IMG/VR virus record: IMGVR_UViG_3300010430_000217
Span: 1-38,174 of that record
DNA: 38,174 bases
DNA from: a virus
Strand: one strand, 5' to 3'
In this document: one piece after another, positions 7,005 to 14,132 of the stretch
Layout: the number at the start of each line of letters is the position of its first letter
Numbering within the stretch: the stretch's first letter is position 1
Notes under the pieces: model-generated
What the model was told of the DNA's origin: nothing
What the model saw: only the letters and a program-made list of their open reading frames with translations
The model's database searches: none
Program-made: the position numbers and the translations under genes

Positions 7005-7322
7005 CTAAAAAGGGATTTCTTTATCATCTAAATTTTCAGCAACTACATCTCCTTTAGGTTCTTCTGTAAGTTTTTTGTTGTAGGCTTCTAAAACTAAATC
7101 TATTAATTCCTGTCTCGCTTCTTTTGTTATAGGGAAAACCAAATCTTCATACTGCATATCTTTTTTTTGTCTACTTGGCATTGAAATAAAAAGTCCGTTT
7201 CTGCCATCAATTACACGAAAAGACTTACAAACAAATTTGCCTCCTATTGTTAAATCTGCAAATGCTTTTGTATTCCCAAAATCAACCAAATTAATTCTAA
7301 CATTTGAAATTAAATTTTTCAT
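7005..7322 (-). CDS. spoVG: SpoVG-family nucleic-acid-binding protein with SSB-like acidic tip
   Basis: 105 residues. NVRINLVDFGNTKAFADLTI, FRVIDGRNGLFISMPSR and FPITKEARQELIDLVLEAY follow SpoVG along its full length (about residues 5-88). SpoVG proteins bind DNA and RNA and act as regulators in Firmicutes and spirochaetes. The remaining tail, ending in DDKEIPF, looks like the acidic DDDIPF tip by which bacterial SSBs recruit partner proteins. It has the strongest promoter in the genome (TTGACA/TATAAT) and sits beside the helicase genes, so a single-strand-binding or replication-hub role is plausible but inferred. Confidence 0.85.
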   Translation of the reverse strand: MKNLISNVRINLVDFGNTKAFADLTIGGKFVCKSFRVIDGRNGLFISMPSRQKKDMQYEDLVFPITKEARQELIDLVLEAYNKKLTEEPKGDVVAENLDDKEIPF

Positions 7323-7352
7323 ATTCTTGCTCCTTTTTTAATTATTTGTTAT

Positions 7353-7380
7353 ATTATATTTATTTTATAAAAAATGTCAA
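7353..7380 (-). promoter_or_regulatory. Consensus sigma-70 promoter for SpoVG-like gene
   Basis: TTGACA (7380-7375), 16-base spacer, TATAAT (7358-7353): both hexamers are perfect consensus. The expected start near 7346 leaves a leader of about 24 bases with AAAGGAGC before the ATG at 7322. It would drive the downstream small-gene, nuclease and methyltransferase operon. Confidence 0.8.
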
Positions 7381-7397
7381 TAGTTATTTTGTTTTTT

Positions 7398-7474
7398 TTA
7401 AATATGTTTCCATTTGTGATTATAAATAACTCCTGATATACAACCTACACTAAATTTAAAAATTGTTCGTTCAT
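7398..7474 (-). other. Micro-ORF with possible -1 frameshift site
   Basis: ATG at 7474 with TTAGGAGAATAAA before it encodes only nine residues (MNEQFLNLV) to TAG at 7445-7447. Within it A-AAT-TTA (7457-7451) has the X-XXY-YYZ form of a -1 slippery heptamer in the correct phase. After slippage the frame would run to TAA at 7398, giving about 25 residues ending NHKWKHI. Either a decoded frameshift, a decayed small gene or chance. No clear downstream stimulator is visible. Confidence 0.25.
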
Positions 7475-7483
7475 TTTATTCTC

Positions 7484-7747
7484 CTAATAATTCAAATATT
7501 TTCTAATTATATCAATACCTTTGTCATAATCATTACTGTTAATTGGTTCTTTTGCATTATATTGAAAATAATTTATCATTATTCTTTTGCATTTAGAATA
7601 ATCAATACATTTTCCTGTGTTTCTTTTTATTTTATTTTGTTCTAATAATTTCACTAAATTTTCTTTATTAAATTCTGTATTGTTTAAATTATCTAAATTC
7701 CTATTCATATTTTCATTAAAATATTTATCTATCCAATTATTTTCCAT
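7484..7747 (-). CDS. Hypothetical protein (87 aa)
   Basis: 87 residues, Asn-rich helical N-terminus (WIDKYFNENMNRNLDNLNN) and a basic C-terminal half (CIDYSKCKRIMINYFQYNAK). Its ATG overlaps the helicase stop (TAATG), so it is translated from the helicase message. It has no recognised motif. Its place right after dnaB hints at a replication accessory, on position only. Confidence 0.7.
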   Translation of the reverse strand: MENNWIDKYFNENMNRNLDNLNNTEFNKENLVKLLEQNKIKRNTGKCIDYSKCKRIMINYFQYNAKEPINSNDYDKGIDIIRKYLNY

Positions 7748-9123
7748 TAAAAATCATCTCCCATTTTATTTTTAATATCAATATCACAAAATCTCATTCC
7801 TTTTTCTCCAATAAATTCACTAAAACAAGTTCCCAAAGAACCATTACGATTTTTTCTTATTATAATTTCAGCAATTTTATCATTTGAAAATGTATGTTTG
7901 CAATTATTATAATATACTTCCATATCTCTGCCTTTGTTATATTGTTCATCTCTATATAACATTAAAATTAAATCAGCATCTTGTTCTATTGCACCTGACT
8001 CTCTCAAATCTGACATTATCGGTCTTTTATCCTGTCTAATTTCTAATGCTCTTGATAATTGAGATAATACTAAATGAGCAGTATTGGTTTCATCTGCAAT
8101 AGATTTCATAACTGCTGATATTTTTGTTACTTCCTGTTGTCTGTTTCCATTAAATCTATTCATATATAATTTTTGAATATAATCTGTTGCAAATAATTTT
8201 ATTCCCAATGATTTTTTAACTCTTTTAGCTTTAACTAACATTTCATAAGGGTCAACTGTTTTACTATCATCAAAATGTATTGGTAAAACTTCTAAATCTG
8301 CTATTGCAGTATTATATTTAGTCCATTCATCTTCTGACATTTGCCCACTTTCTATTTTAGAAAAATTAATTCCTGATATCATTGCTATTAGTCTGATTGT
8401 TAATTTATAGTTAGGCATTTCTCTTGAAAATATATAAACAGGATTACCTTGTAATGCTGTTGCATAACATACCTTTAACATTAAAGATGTTTTACCCATT
8501 GAAGGTCGAGCCGCTAAAATTATCATATCTGAATTTTGAAAACCATTTGTTAATTTATTTAATTTTTTTAAACCTGTATTATATCCTGTTAATTTTCCTT
8601 TATTTTTAGATGCTTTTTCAACCATATCTAATACTAAACTTAATTCATTTTTTATAGAACTAAATTGATTATCTACAACATTTGCTCCTATGTTTATTAT
8701 ATCTCTTTCAGCTTTTGATATTATATCATTTGCATTTTCATTATCCATTGAACATTCTTTTAAAATTTCGTCTGTTTTCTTTATTAATTCTCGTTTAATA
8801 TATTTATCCTTAATAATATCCACATAAAATTTAAAGTTGTTAAAAGCTTCTCCATTGTTTATTAATTCTGTTAAATAAACTCCACCTGAAATTTCACTAA
8901 TATCATTTTTTTTTTGAAAACAATCTAAAACTGTAAATGTATCAATAGCAATATTATTTTTAAATAAATATAATATAGTTTGATATATTTTTTTGTTTTT
9001 ATCTGAATAAAAATAATCAGAATGTTGTAAATCATCAACTATTTCTGTTAGATTATCAGGATTAAAAAATATTGCCCCTAACAATGCTTTTTCGATTTCT
9101 ATATCATAAGGTAATTTAATCAT
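7747..9123 (-). CDS. dnaB: DnaB-family replicative helicase
   Basis: 458 residues from the ATG at 9123, which follows GGGGGAT and overlaps the upstream stop. The in-frame start at 9144 lies inside the previous gene. The N-terminal domain PYDIEIEKALLGAIF (residues 4-18) is DnaB-like. The RecA-like domain has Walker A PSMGKTS (207-213), the DnaB motif FSREMP, Walker B TDYIQKL (about 313) and LRESGAIEQDADLILML with an arginine-finger region. It forms a hexamer that unwinds DNA at the phage fork. The small protein just upstream is the likely loader. Confidence 0.95.
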   Translation of the reverse strand: MIKLPYDIEIEKALLGAIFFNPDNLTEIVDDLQHSDYFYSDKNKKIYQTILYLFKNNIAIDTFTVLDCFQKKNDISEISGGVYLTELINNGEAFNNFKFYVDIIKDKYIKRELIKKTDEILKECSMDNENANDIISKAERDIINIGANVVDNQFSSIKNELSLVLDMVEKASKNKGKLTGYNTGLKKLNKLTNGFQNSDMIILAARPSMGKTSLMLKVCYATALQGNPVYIFSREMPNYKLTIRLIAMISGINFSKIESGQMSEDEWTKYNTAIADLEVLPIHFDDSKTVDPYEMLVKAKRVKKSLGIKLFATDYIQKLYMNRFNGNRQQEVTKISAVMKSIADETNTAHLVLSQLSRALEIRQDKRPIMSDLRESGAIEQDADLILMLYRDEQYNKGRDMEVYYNNCKHTFSNDKIAEIIIRKNRNGSLGTCFSEFIGEKGMRFCDIDIKNKMGDDF

Positions 9124-9391
9124 CGTATAAATCCCCCATTTCATCTAAATTGATTACTGTTGTTGGTTGATTGTTATCATTATAATGCTTAATAAATTTA
9201 TTAGGTTTTGGAAAATGTTCTTCCGTTTGAATAATATGTTGTACTGCTATTTCAAAATTTTCATTATCTATATGTTGAACAGCCTCATAATAAATTCTTA
9301 AATATTCATTTGATAAATCTTTTGTTATTGCATTATGATTAAATATTAATTTTAATTTGTCTATTCCTTTTTTAAATTCTGTTTTAGTCAT
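9116..9391 (-). CDS. Putative helicase loader / G39P-position protein
   Basis: 91 residues. Helical N-terminus with LRIYYEAVQHIDNENFEIAV and then a turn, HFPKPNKFIKHY, similar in pattern to the small helicase-loader proteins of the SPP1 G39P type (repeat of helices ending in a Pro-rich FP-xP-xE/KF turn). An acidic flexible C-terminus (MGDLYDD) follows. It lies between the primosome-like gene and dnaB, overlapping both, which is the usual position of a loader. The assignment depends mainly on position and the FPKP motif. Confidence 0.5.
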   Translation of the reverse strand: MTKTEFKKGIDKLKLIFNHNAITKDLSNEYLRIYYEAVQHIDNENFEIAVQHIIQTEEHFPKPNKFIKHYNDNNQPTTVINLDEMGDLYDD

Positions 9392-10091
9392 TTAAAAATT
9401 CCTCCATTGCTTTATTGTAATTATCATTTGATTTTATATTATTATTTTTATTTGTAAAGTCTTTTTTATTTCTCATCCAAGTTTGTGATTGTAGTTTCCA
9501 ATTTTTTATTTTTTCCCCTTTTCTAAACCAATCAACAGCTCCATAATGATTATAAAATTTATATGCTTCTTCTTCAGGAAAATTTTTATCTTTAAAATAA
9601 GCTAAAATTTCTTGTATTACAGGTTCTTTAAATTTTTTAGTTTTTTTCTTCTTAACTTCTTTATTAATAATAATATCTTTATCCTTTTCTTTATCTTTAT
9701 CTTTATCTTTAACCCTTTCCTTGAGGTCTTTTAGACCTCTACAAGAAGTCAATTCTATTCCATTTGTTTTATACAAATTATATATAGATTTGTGTACTTT
9801 ATTATTTAAATTCATTTTAGTTCCATATTGGAAAATAAAAAAATCAGGCAAGAACCATTTCTTTTCATTTAATGGGATAATTCTTTCTTTATCAGAATTA
9901 AAATAATTTAAAGCATCTATTGAGTTCACTTTGACCTCGTATAGACGACAAAATAAGGTCAAATTAACCTTAAATATTCCTGAATGGTCGCAATTATCTT
10001 TTAAATAAAACCAAAATAATTTATAATCTATTGGAATATCAATAAACCAATCTTGCTTCCATATTTCTGTATCTGTAAATCTTTTAGCCAT
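9384..10091 (-). CDS. Phage replication-initiator / DnaD-like replisome organiser
   Basis: 235 residues. The N-terminal part (FTDTEIWKQDWFIDI, FYLKDNCDHSGIFKVNLTLF) is the winged-helix seen in many phage replisome organisers. A charged linker with five KD/EKD repeats (DNA at about 9681-9712) precedes a C-terminal motif, FYNHYGAVDWFRKGEKIKNW, that recurs in phage initiators. It should bind the origin and bring the helicase-loader pair encoded next in the operon. The SD AATAGGAGTAG precedes the ATG. A structured RNA unit lies just upstream. The family call is strong in pattern, though the exact group is uncertain. Confidence 0.75.
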   Translation of the reverse strand: MAKRFTDTEIWKQDWFIDIPIDYKLFWFYLKDNCDHSGIFKVNLTLFCRLYEVKVNSIDALNYFNSDKERIIPLNEKKWFLPDFFIFQYGTKMNLNNKVHKSIYNLYKTNGIELTSCRGLKDLKERVKDKDKDKEKDKDIIINKEVKKKKTKKFKEPVIQEILAYFKDKNFPEEEAYKFYNHYGAVDWFRKGEKIKNWKLQSQTWMRNKKDFTNKNNNIKSNDNYNKAMEEFLND

Positions 10092-10141
10092 TACACACTA
10101 CTCCTATTAATAATTTTATTATTTTTAATTTGATTGGGTAT

Positions 10142-10208
10142 AAAAAATGCGTCCGAGTAGGTGTGATAGTAAAGAACCTGATTGGTTACTTTTGTATCCT
10201 CGAACGCA
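10142..10208 (-). terminator. Terminator-like stem with U6 tract
   Basis: Ten-base stem TGCGTTCGAG / CTCGGACGCA (one wobble) followed immediately by six U. The 41-base loop is long for an intrinsic terminator but contains its own hairpin. It lies 51 bases before the replication-initiator start codon. Confidence 0.5.
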
Positions 10209-10269
10209 ATATTATTTAATTTAATTTTTTTCATAATAATCAATCATAAATTCTAAACTATAACACCTA
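10142..10269 (-). ncRNA. Candidate ~128-nt pseudoknotted small RNA (or attenuator) upstream of replication operon
   Basis: Starting at the predicted transcription start, TAGGTGTTATAGT (10269-10257) pairs with ACTATCACACCTA (10170-10158), 12 of 13 positions. TGCGTTCGAG (10208-10199) pairs with CTCGGACGCA (10157-10148) with one G-U. The two 3' arms abut, so the helices interlock as a long H-type pseudoknot. An extra hairpin AAAG(T)AACC/GGTTCTTT lies at 10192-10171. TTTTTT (10147-10142) follows directly, as in an intrinsic terminator. The unit therefore has promoter, structured body and terminator, like an independent sRNA. Alternatively it attenuates the replication operon. It matches no family I know. 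Confidence 0.65.
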
Positions 10270-10274
10270 TTAAT

Positions 10275-10303
10275 ATAATACACCATAACAAAAAAAAAGT
10301 CAA
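10275..10303 (-). promoter_or_regulatory. Sigma-70-type promoter of the pseudoknot RNA
   Basis: TTGACT (10303-10298), 17-base spacer, TATTAT (10280-10275). The start predicted near 10269-10268 coincides with the first paired base of the RNA structure. It lies just after the end of the upstream HTH gene (stop at 10318). Confidence 0.75.
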
Positions 10304-10317
10304 CTCTAAAATTAATT

Positions 10318-10656
10318 TCAATCAAAATCCAAAAGTAACTGCATAGAAAAAGCATTGTTAATATTATTTTTAAGTTTATTAATATTCTTATAACAAGTTG
10401 AATATTTTTTTAATTCAGTTAAGAAATAATCATTAGCTTCAATTTTAGTTTCAACTAAATAATAACCGCCTGTAACAATATCAGATGCAATTAAATGTCC
10501 ACGATGTCGAAGTATTTCAATTTCTTTTCTAACTTTCCTATCACTATAACCTGTTGCATCAATTAATTCTTTTCTTGTTACTGCATTAGATTTTCCTTTC
10601 TTCAATAAATTTATTATCATTTTTTCTGTCCTTATATTGTAATTTGATTTAATCAT
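10318..10656 (-). CDS. Winged-HTH phage protein (112 aa)
   Basis: 112 residues from ATG at 10656 (GGAGTTAAAA before it, overlapping the end of the methyltransferase). The longer frame to 10827 runs over methyltransferase code and has no SD. NIRTEKMIINLLKKG, then AVTRKELIDATGYSDRKVRKEI and ILRHRGHLIASD and GGYYLVET, form a winged helix with wing. Phage proteins of this type often act in replication or transcription control. The C-terminal half is helical and unknown. It is the last gene before the sRNA-like unit. Confidence 0.8.
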   Translation of the reverse strand: MIKSNYNIRTEKMIINLLKKGKSNAVTRKELIDATGYSDRKVRKEIEILRHRGHLIASDIVTGGYYLVETKIEANDYFLTELKKYSTCYKNINKLKNNINNAFSMQLLLDFD

Positions 10657-11800
10657 TTTTAACTCCATTATAATAATCGTACGGATTTCGTTTAATTTCA
10701 TAATCGTTTTTGAATAGTTCATAAAATATAAATTCAAGTACATTAACACAAATTGAGTTTCCTGCCTGACGATATTTTTGTGTATTAGAAATAATATCAT
10801 CAATCTTATTAAAATCATCATCTGCAAATGCCATTAATCTCCAACATTCTTTAGGAGTTAGTTTTCTTATTCTGTAATTACCATTAGTTTTAATTGCAGT
10901 TTTTAAATATTCATTGTTTTGTATTGTTTTCAAACAAGGGCTATTCCCATTTTCACTCCATATCCTTTGTTCCTGTTCAAACTTTGGTTTCATATCACAA
11001 CCACAAACACCACCTTTTTTATATTTAATTTCATCAATTTTCAAATACTGTGAATTTTTTTCGGTTTTATAATAACAGGCTAAAATAGTTTTTGAAAATT
11101 CTGTATCTTCAAAAGAATCATTGCCCTGTCTTTCAAGATATTTAACTCTTGTATCACTCAAATAATACTTCTCATCAACTTTATCCTCCAACACATCTTT
11201 TAACCTAATACCATTATCAAAACCTATTGGAAATTTATAAGTCAACCTATCAAACAATCCGTATTCTTCAACTTCCCTATTTTCATTAACATCGTTTCTA
11301 ATAGACACAACAAAAACTCTTTCTCTGTTCTGTGGGGTACCATAGTTTTTAGCATTTAAAACTGCGTAATAATTCATATATCCATAATTTCTTAATATAC
11401 CCAACCATTCAAAAAAATAAGGTTTCATTTCTTCTGTTATTAATCCTTTAACATTTTCTAATAATAAATATGTTGGTTTTTTTTCTTTTATAGTTCGTTC
11501 ACATTCCCAAAGTAAACTCGACCTTGTTCCTGAATCTCTGCTTAATCCTTTTCGTTTACCTGCCATTGATAAATCTTGACAAGGGAAAGAATAAGTAAAT
11601 AAATCAAAATCAGGCACATCATTCCAATCTACTTTAGATATATCGCCATAGTTTTTAGTTTCTCCGTGAATAGCATTATAAGATTGAATTGCATATTTAT
11701 CTATTTCAGCAATACCGATACTTTCAAAAGGTAATCCCAAATTTCTTAATGCCATAGCTTGAGAACCTACACCTGCAAATGCCTCAAATAATTTAATCAT
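10649..11800 (-). CDS. DNA cytosine-C5 methyltransferase
   Basis: 383 residues with all main motifs: I, EAFAGVGSQAMAL (residues 6-18); IV, FPCQDLSMAGKRKGLS with catalytic C74; VI, ENVKGL (115-120); VIII, NRERVFVVS; IX/X, LTPKECWRLMAF and RQAGNSICVNV. The variable target-recognition region lies about residues 200-310. It makes 5-methylcytosine, probably for anti-restriction. There is no cognate nuclease beside it, so it is not a complete restriction-modification system. Its ATG overlaps the previous gene and its end overlaps the winged-HTH gene. Confidence 0.96.
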   Translation of the reverse strand: MIKLFEAFAGVGSQAMALRNLGLPFESIGIAEIDKYAIQSYNAIHGETKNYGDISKVDWNDVPDFDLFTYSFPCQDLSMAGKRKGLSRDSGTRSSLLWECERTIKEKKPTYLLLENVKGLITEEMKPYFFEWLGILRNYGYMNYYAVLNAKNYGTPQNRERVFVVSIRNDVNENREVEEYGLFDRLTYKFPIGFDNGIRLKDVLEDKVDEKYYLSDTRVKYLERQGNDSFEDTEFSKTILACYYKTEKNSQYLKIDEIKYKKGGVCGCDMKPKFEQEQRIWSENGNSPCLKTIQNNEYLKTAIKTNGNYRIRKLTPKECWRLMAFADDDFNKIDDIISNTQKYRQAGNSICVNVLEFIFYELFKNDYEIKRNPYDYYNGVKND

Positions 11801-12038
11801 TTTTAAGTTCCTCTAACTTATTTTCAATCTCATTAATACAATTATTGTAGCCTGTAAATTCTTTAATATAATTATCTGTAAATTTATCAGTTAAATTAAC
11901 ATCAATTTTATTAGGAATAATGCTTTCAATTAACTCAATCATATTATCTCTAATATGTTTATGTGCAGTTGTTAAATTCATTGTATTGTGATTTACATCC
12001 CATAATATTTTGCTTAATAAACAATCAAATTGTTTCAT
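11793..12038 (-). CDS. Hypothetical helical protein (81 aa)
   Basis: 81 residues starting MKQFDCLLSKIL. The ATG at 12038 shares its A with the upstream TGA (TGATG). The GTG at 12041 is the alternative. Predicted all-helical with an acidic coiled C-terminus (INEIENKLEELKND). No family is recognised. It sits between the Cro-like gene and the C5 methyltransferase. Confidence 0.65.
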   Translation of the reverse strand: MKQFDCLLSKILWDVNHNTMNLTTAHKHIRDNMIELIESIIPNKIDVNLTDKFTDNYIKEFTGYNNCINEIENKLEELKND

Positions 12039-12253
12039 CACTCAACCTCCCTCAATTCAAATAATTCTGTTGGTTTTTTTTTTAAACTTCTACAAATTTT
12101 TTTAACTGTTTTAGTTCCTGTTGGAATTAAATTATTAACTAAATCATTTAAGTATTTTTTGTGTGTGCATATTCTATCTGCAAATTCTTTTTGTGTCAAT
12201 AACTTTTCCGATAATACTTTTTTAAACTCTTCTTTTTTTATATACCATTTCAT
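12038..12253 (-). CDS. Cro/XRE-like HTH regulator
   Basis: 71 residues. The helix-turn-helix covers about residues 19-47 (LTQKEFADRICTHKKYLNDLV), followed by a third helix (TKTVKKICRSLKKKPTELFEL), the classic XRE layout. The size is that of a Cro-type repressor. The likely operators are the ATCAAC/GTTGAT sites at 14893-14932, but that link is only inference. No partner repressor gene is visible, so this may be an early-gene damper rather than a lysogeny switch. Confidence 0.8.
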   Translation of the reverse strand: MKWYIKKEEFKKVLSEKLLTQKEFADRICTHKKYLNDLVNNLIPTGTKTVKKICRSLKKKPTELFELREVE

Positions 12254-12256
12254 AAT

Positions 12257-12466
12257 TTACTCCCTAATTTCTTTTAACTTTGCATTCAAAATATTCTTTA
12301 ATAAATTTTCATAATGTTCAGTACATTCGTTTAATTTATCAGTTTTAAAATTATATTGACATTTCAAATCTCTAATATATTCTTCTAATTTACTATTAAT
12401 ATCACTTAAAAAATAATTTTCTTTTTCTAATTTTATTACTTTTTTTTCCAATTCTTTTTTTAACAT
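12257..12466 (-). CDS. Coiled-coil protein (69 aa)
   Basis: 69 residues starting MLKKELEKKVIKLEKENYF. Heptads of Leu/Ile run through residues 2-60, so a helical coiled coil is expected. The ATG at 12466 overlaps the upstream TGA by one base and is preferred over the upstream in-frame ATG at 12547, which lies inside that gene. Function unknown. Oligomerisation or bridging to the recombination proteins is possible. Confidence 0.65.
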   Translation of the reverse strand: MLKKELEKKVIKLEKENYFLSDINSKLEEYIRDLKCQYNFKTDKLNECTEHYENLLKNILNAKLKEIRE

Positions 12467-12819
12467 CACTTCACCCTTACTGCAGGTTTCATTGAACCAA
12501 ATGCCTTTATTGTTTGTACTTCTAATTCTATTGCTTTTCCTTGCCATTCTTTAACCTTATTAGTTCCCAACCTATAAACTATCAATTTTATATTAGTTGC
12601 ATTTAATTTTAAAGGTTTTGGTGTTTCCTGAAAATGTATTAATAAAGCATTTTTTTCTGAATTACCATTATCATATTTTAATAATGCGTGTTTTTCAACT
12701 CTATCAATTGTTAATTTAATTGGTTTCTGTCCTATAAAATCTAATGATGATAAAAATCTTCTATCCATTTCTTTAATAATACTTCCTGTTATTTCTTTTC
12801 CTTTTGGTATCTGTGTCAT
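12466..12819 (-). CDS. Exonuclease-associated phage protein (117 aa)
   Basis: 117 residues. FIGQKPIKLTIDRV, LLIHFQETPKPLKLNATNIK and VYRLGTNKVKEWQGKAIEL match a small beta-rich phage protein often encoded beside YqaJ/lambda-type exonucleases and single-strand annealing proteins. Role unproven. A partner for strand annealing, or an OB-like single-strand binder, would fit. It follows the exonuclease by 23 bases with its own SD (AGGAGTTAAATT). Confidence 0.6.
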   Translation of the reverse strand: MTQIPKGKEITGSIIKEMDRRFLSSLDFIGQKPIKLTIDRVEKHALLKYDNGNSEKNALLIHFQETPKPLKLNATNIKLIVYRLGTNKVKEWQGKAIELEVQTIKAFGSMKPAVRVK

Positions 12820-12842
12820 AATTTAACTCCTATATAATAATT

Positions 12843-13541
12843 TTAATTAAAATCTAAATCTACTTCTATTTCATTGTTTTCTAACAAAAACATTTCAAGC
12901 TTTTCTTTGTCAATTTCAAAACTTTCTTTTCCTGTTATGTCAATCATCATCTTATTCATAATAGTATGAAATTCAGTTAGTTTTGCTATCATATTTTTAA
13001 TGTAAGCGTCGTTTCTTTCAATTCTAATAATGTGAATTTTAATTTCTGAATTTGCTATTCTCGGGTCATAACTTATAAAATCACACCAACTTCTGCCTGT
13101 ATTCCATAAGTTGAATTGACATTGTGCAATGTATTCTTTTTTAATATTATCTGTTAATACTGTATTTATATGATTAGCAGTATTCGGGCATTTAACTTCT
13201 ATAATACCATCATAATCTACCAATCCATCGGGAGAACCGCTTGTATATTTAAAAGTTGGATTATCAATACTTCCTACTAAATTAACTTTTGTTTTTGTTA
13301 CATATTCATAAGTTTTAATAGCTTCAGGTTCATATAATACTCCGTGCTCTATTGCTATATTTTTTCCAATTAATTTTGGTATTCCTGTTAGCCTTTCACT
13401 TATAATTTCAAGCATATATGTTTTAGCAGTTTGAGATAATTCTCCTGATTTTCTACTATTAGTTAATATTGCTGATACTTTAGATGCTGTTACTTTTCCC
13501 AATCTGTTTGCAAACCATTCTAATGTTCTTTGTTGACACAT
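12843..13541 (-). CDS. YqaJ / lambda-exonuclease-family recombination nuclease
   Basis: 232 residues. The N-terminus QRTLEWFANRLGKVTASKV (residues 4-22) is the YqaJ signature. YEPEAIKTYEY gives the first catalytic Glu (about 71/73). SGSPDGLVDYDGIIEVKCP gives D105, E115 and K117 of the PD-(D/E)XK site. QCQFNLW (about 136-142) is the conserved Gln motif. It degrades one strand from double-stranded ends to start recombination or concatemer formation. The small protein encoded next could assist annealing. Confidence 0.93.
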   Translation of the reverse strand: MCQQRTLEWFANRLGKVTASKVSAILTNSRKSGELSQTAKTYMLEIISERLTGIPKLIGKNIAIEHGVLYEPEAIKTYEYVTKTKVNLVGSIDNPTFKYTSGSPDGLVDYDGIIEVKCPNTANHINTVLTDNIKKEYIAQCQFNLWNTGRSWCDFISYDPRIANSEIKIHIIRIERNDAYIKNMIAKLTEFHTIMNKMMIDITGKESFEIDKEKLEMFLLENNEIEVDLDFN

Positions 13542-13550
13542 AATTCACTC

Positions 13551-13697
13551 CTAATAATTATTTTTAAATTTTTCTATAATAACTTTTTCGTTAATTTCTT
13601 TTTCAAGTTTTTTAGCTTCATATAAAGCTTCTCTTTTAGTTCCACTTTGACAACCAATTTTAGCATTGTCAGAAACTCTTATAAAAATCCAATCCAT
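13551..13697 (-). CDS. Small hypothetical protein (48 aa)
   Basis: 48 residues, MDWIFIRVSDNAKIG, then a basic helix (REALYEAKKLEKEINEKV). Perfect TTAGGAGGATATT before the ATG, and its stop TAG is part of the next SD (TTAGGAGTGAATT). No family recognised. The strong SD and spacing support it as real. Confidence 0.6.
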   Translation of the reverse strand: MDWIFIRVSDNAKIGCQSGTKREALYEAKKLEKEINEKVIIEKFKNNY

Positions 13698-13706
13698 AAT
13701 ATCCTC

Positions 13707-13808
13707 CTAAACTAAATCTATATCTTCATCAACTTCATCTATTGTAATATCGTATTCACTATAATCATCATCATAATCAATATTCATAACCTGTATATAA
13801 TCTTCCAT
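13707..13808 (-). CDS. Very acidic micro-protein (33 aa)
   Basis: 33 residues with about 14 Asp/Glu and no Lys or Arg (IDYDDDYSEYD, IDEVDEDIDLV). Perfect AGGAGG SD seven bases before its ATG. Its stop overlaps the next gene's SD. Highly acidic phage peptides can be DNA mimics that block DNA-binding host enzymes, but that is only a suggestion from composition. Confidence 0.55.
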   Translation of the reverse strand: MEDYIQVMNIDYDDDYSEYDITIDEVDEDIDLV

Positions 13809-13817
13809 AATATCCTC

Positions 13818-14132
13818 CTAATTATTAAAATTATACTCTGCTAAATAATTTTCTATTGCAGATACAATTCTTTTTTTGTTTTTATCTTTCAAACTATTAA
13901 AATTAATCCACTTGTTTCTAATTTTAATTTCTAATGTATCATCAATAATATTAATATCATCTATTTCTTCAATATAAATTCCTCTATTACCATCTGCATC
14001 TGCTCCATAATTATTTTCTGAATAATAAATAACTTCTGCATACAAATCAAAATCAATATAAAGTTCACATATTTTTGATTCAACTTCCAATCCATATTCC
14101 TCAACATTATATTCTTCTTTCCAACTTCTCAT
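13818..14132 (-). CDS. Hypothetical acidic protein (104 aa)
   Basis: 104 residues, strongly acidic (YNVEEYGLEVESKICELYIDFDLY, GIYIEEIDDINIIDD), mixed alpha/beta with a more basic end (DKNKKRIVSAIENYL). Its ATG overlaps the stop of the upstream membrane peptide (TAATG). No domain recognised. Its early position suggests a host-takeover or anti-defence role, by position only. Confidence 0.65.
   Translation of the reverse strand: MRSWKEEYNVEEYGLEVESKICELYIDFDLYAEVIYYSENNYGADADGNRGIYIEEIDDINIIDDTLEIKIRNKWINFNSLKDKNKKRIVSAIENYLAEYNFNN

Noticed and set aside
10209-10256. Leader peptide MIDYYEKN in the loop of the pseudoknot RNA
   Set aside because: The ATG has no SD and the region is pure A/T loop sequence. 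Chance ORF is more likely.
10657-10827. N-terminal extension of the winged-HTH gene to 10827
   Set aside because: The extension is the second frame of the methyltransferase C-terminus and lacks an SD. The ATG at 10656 has GGAG at good distance.
12038-12253. Lysogeny repressor
   Set aside because: Cro-sized, within the leftward early operon, with no integrase or CI-like partner anywhere in the genome.
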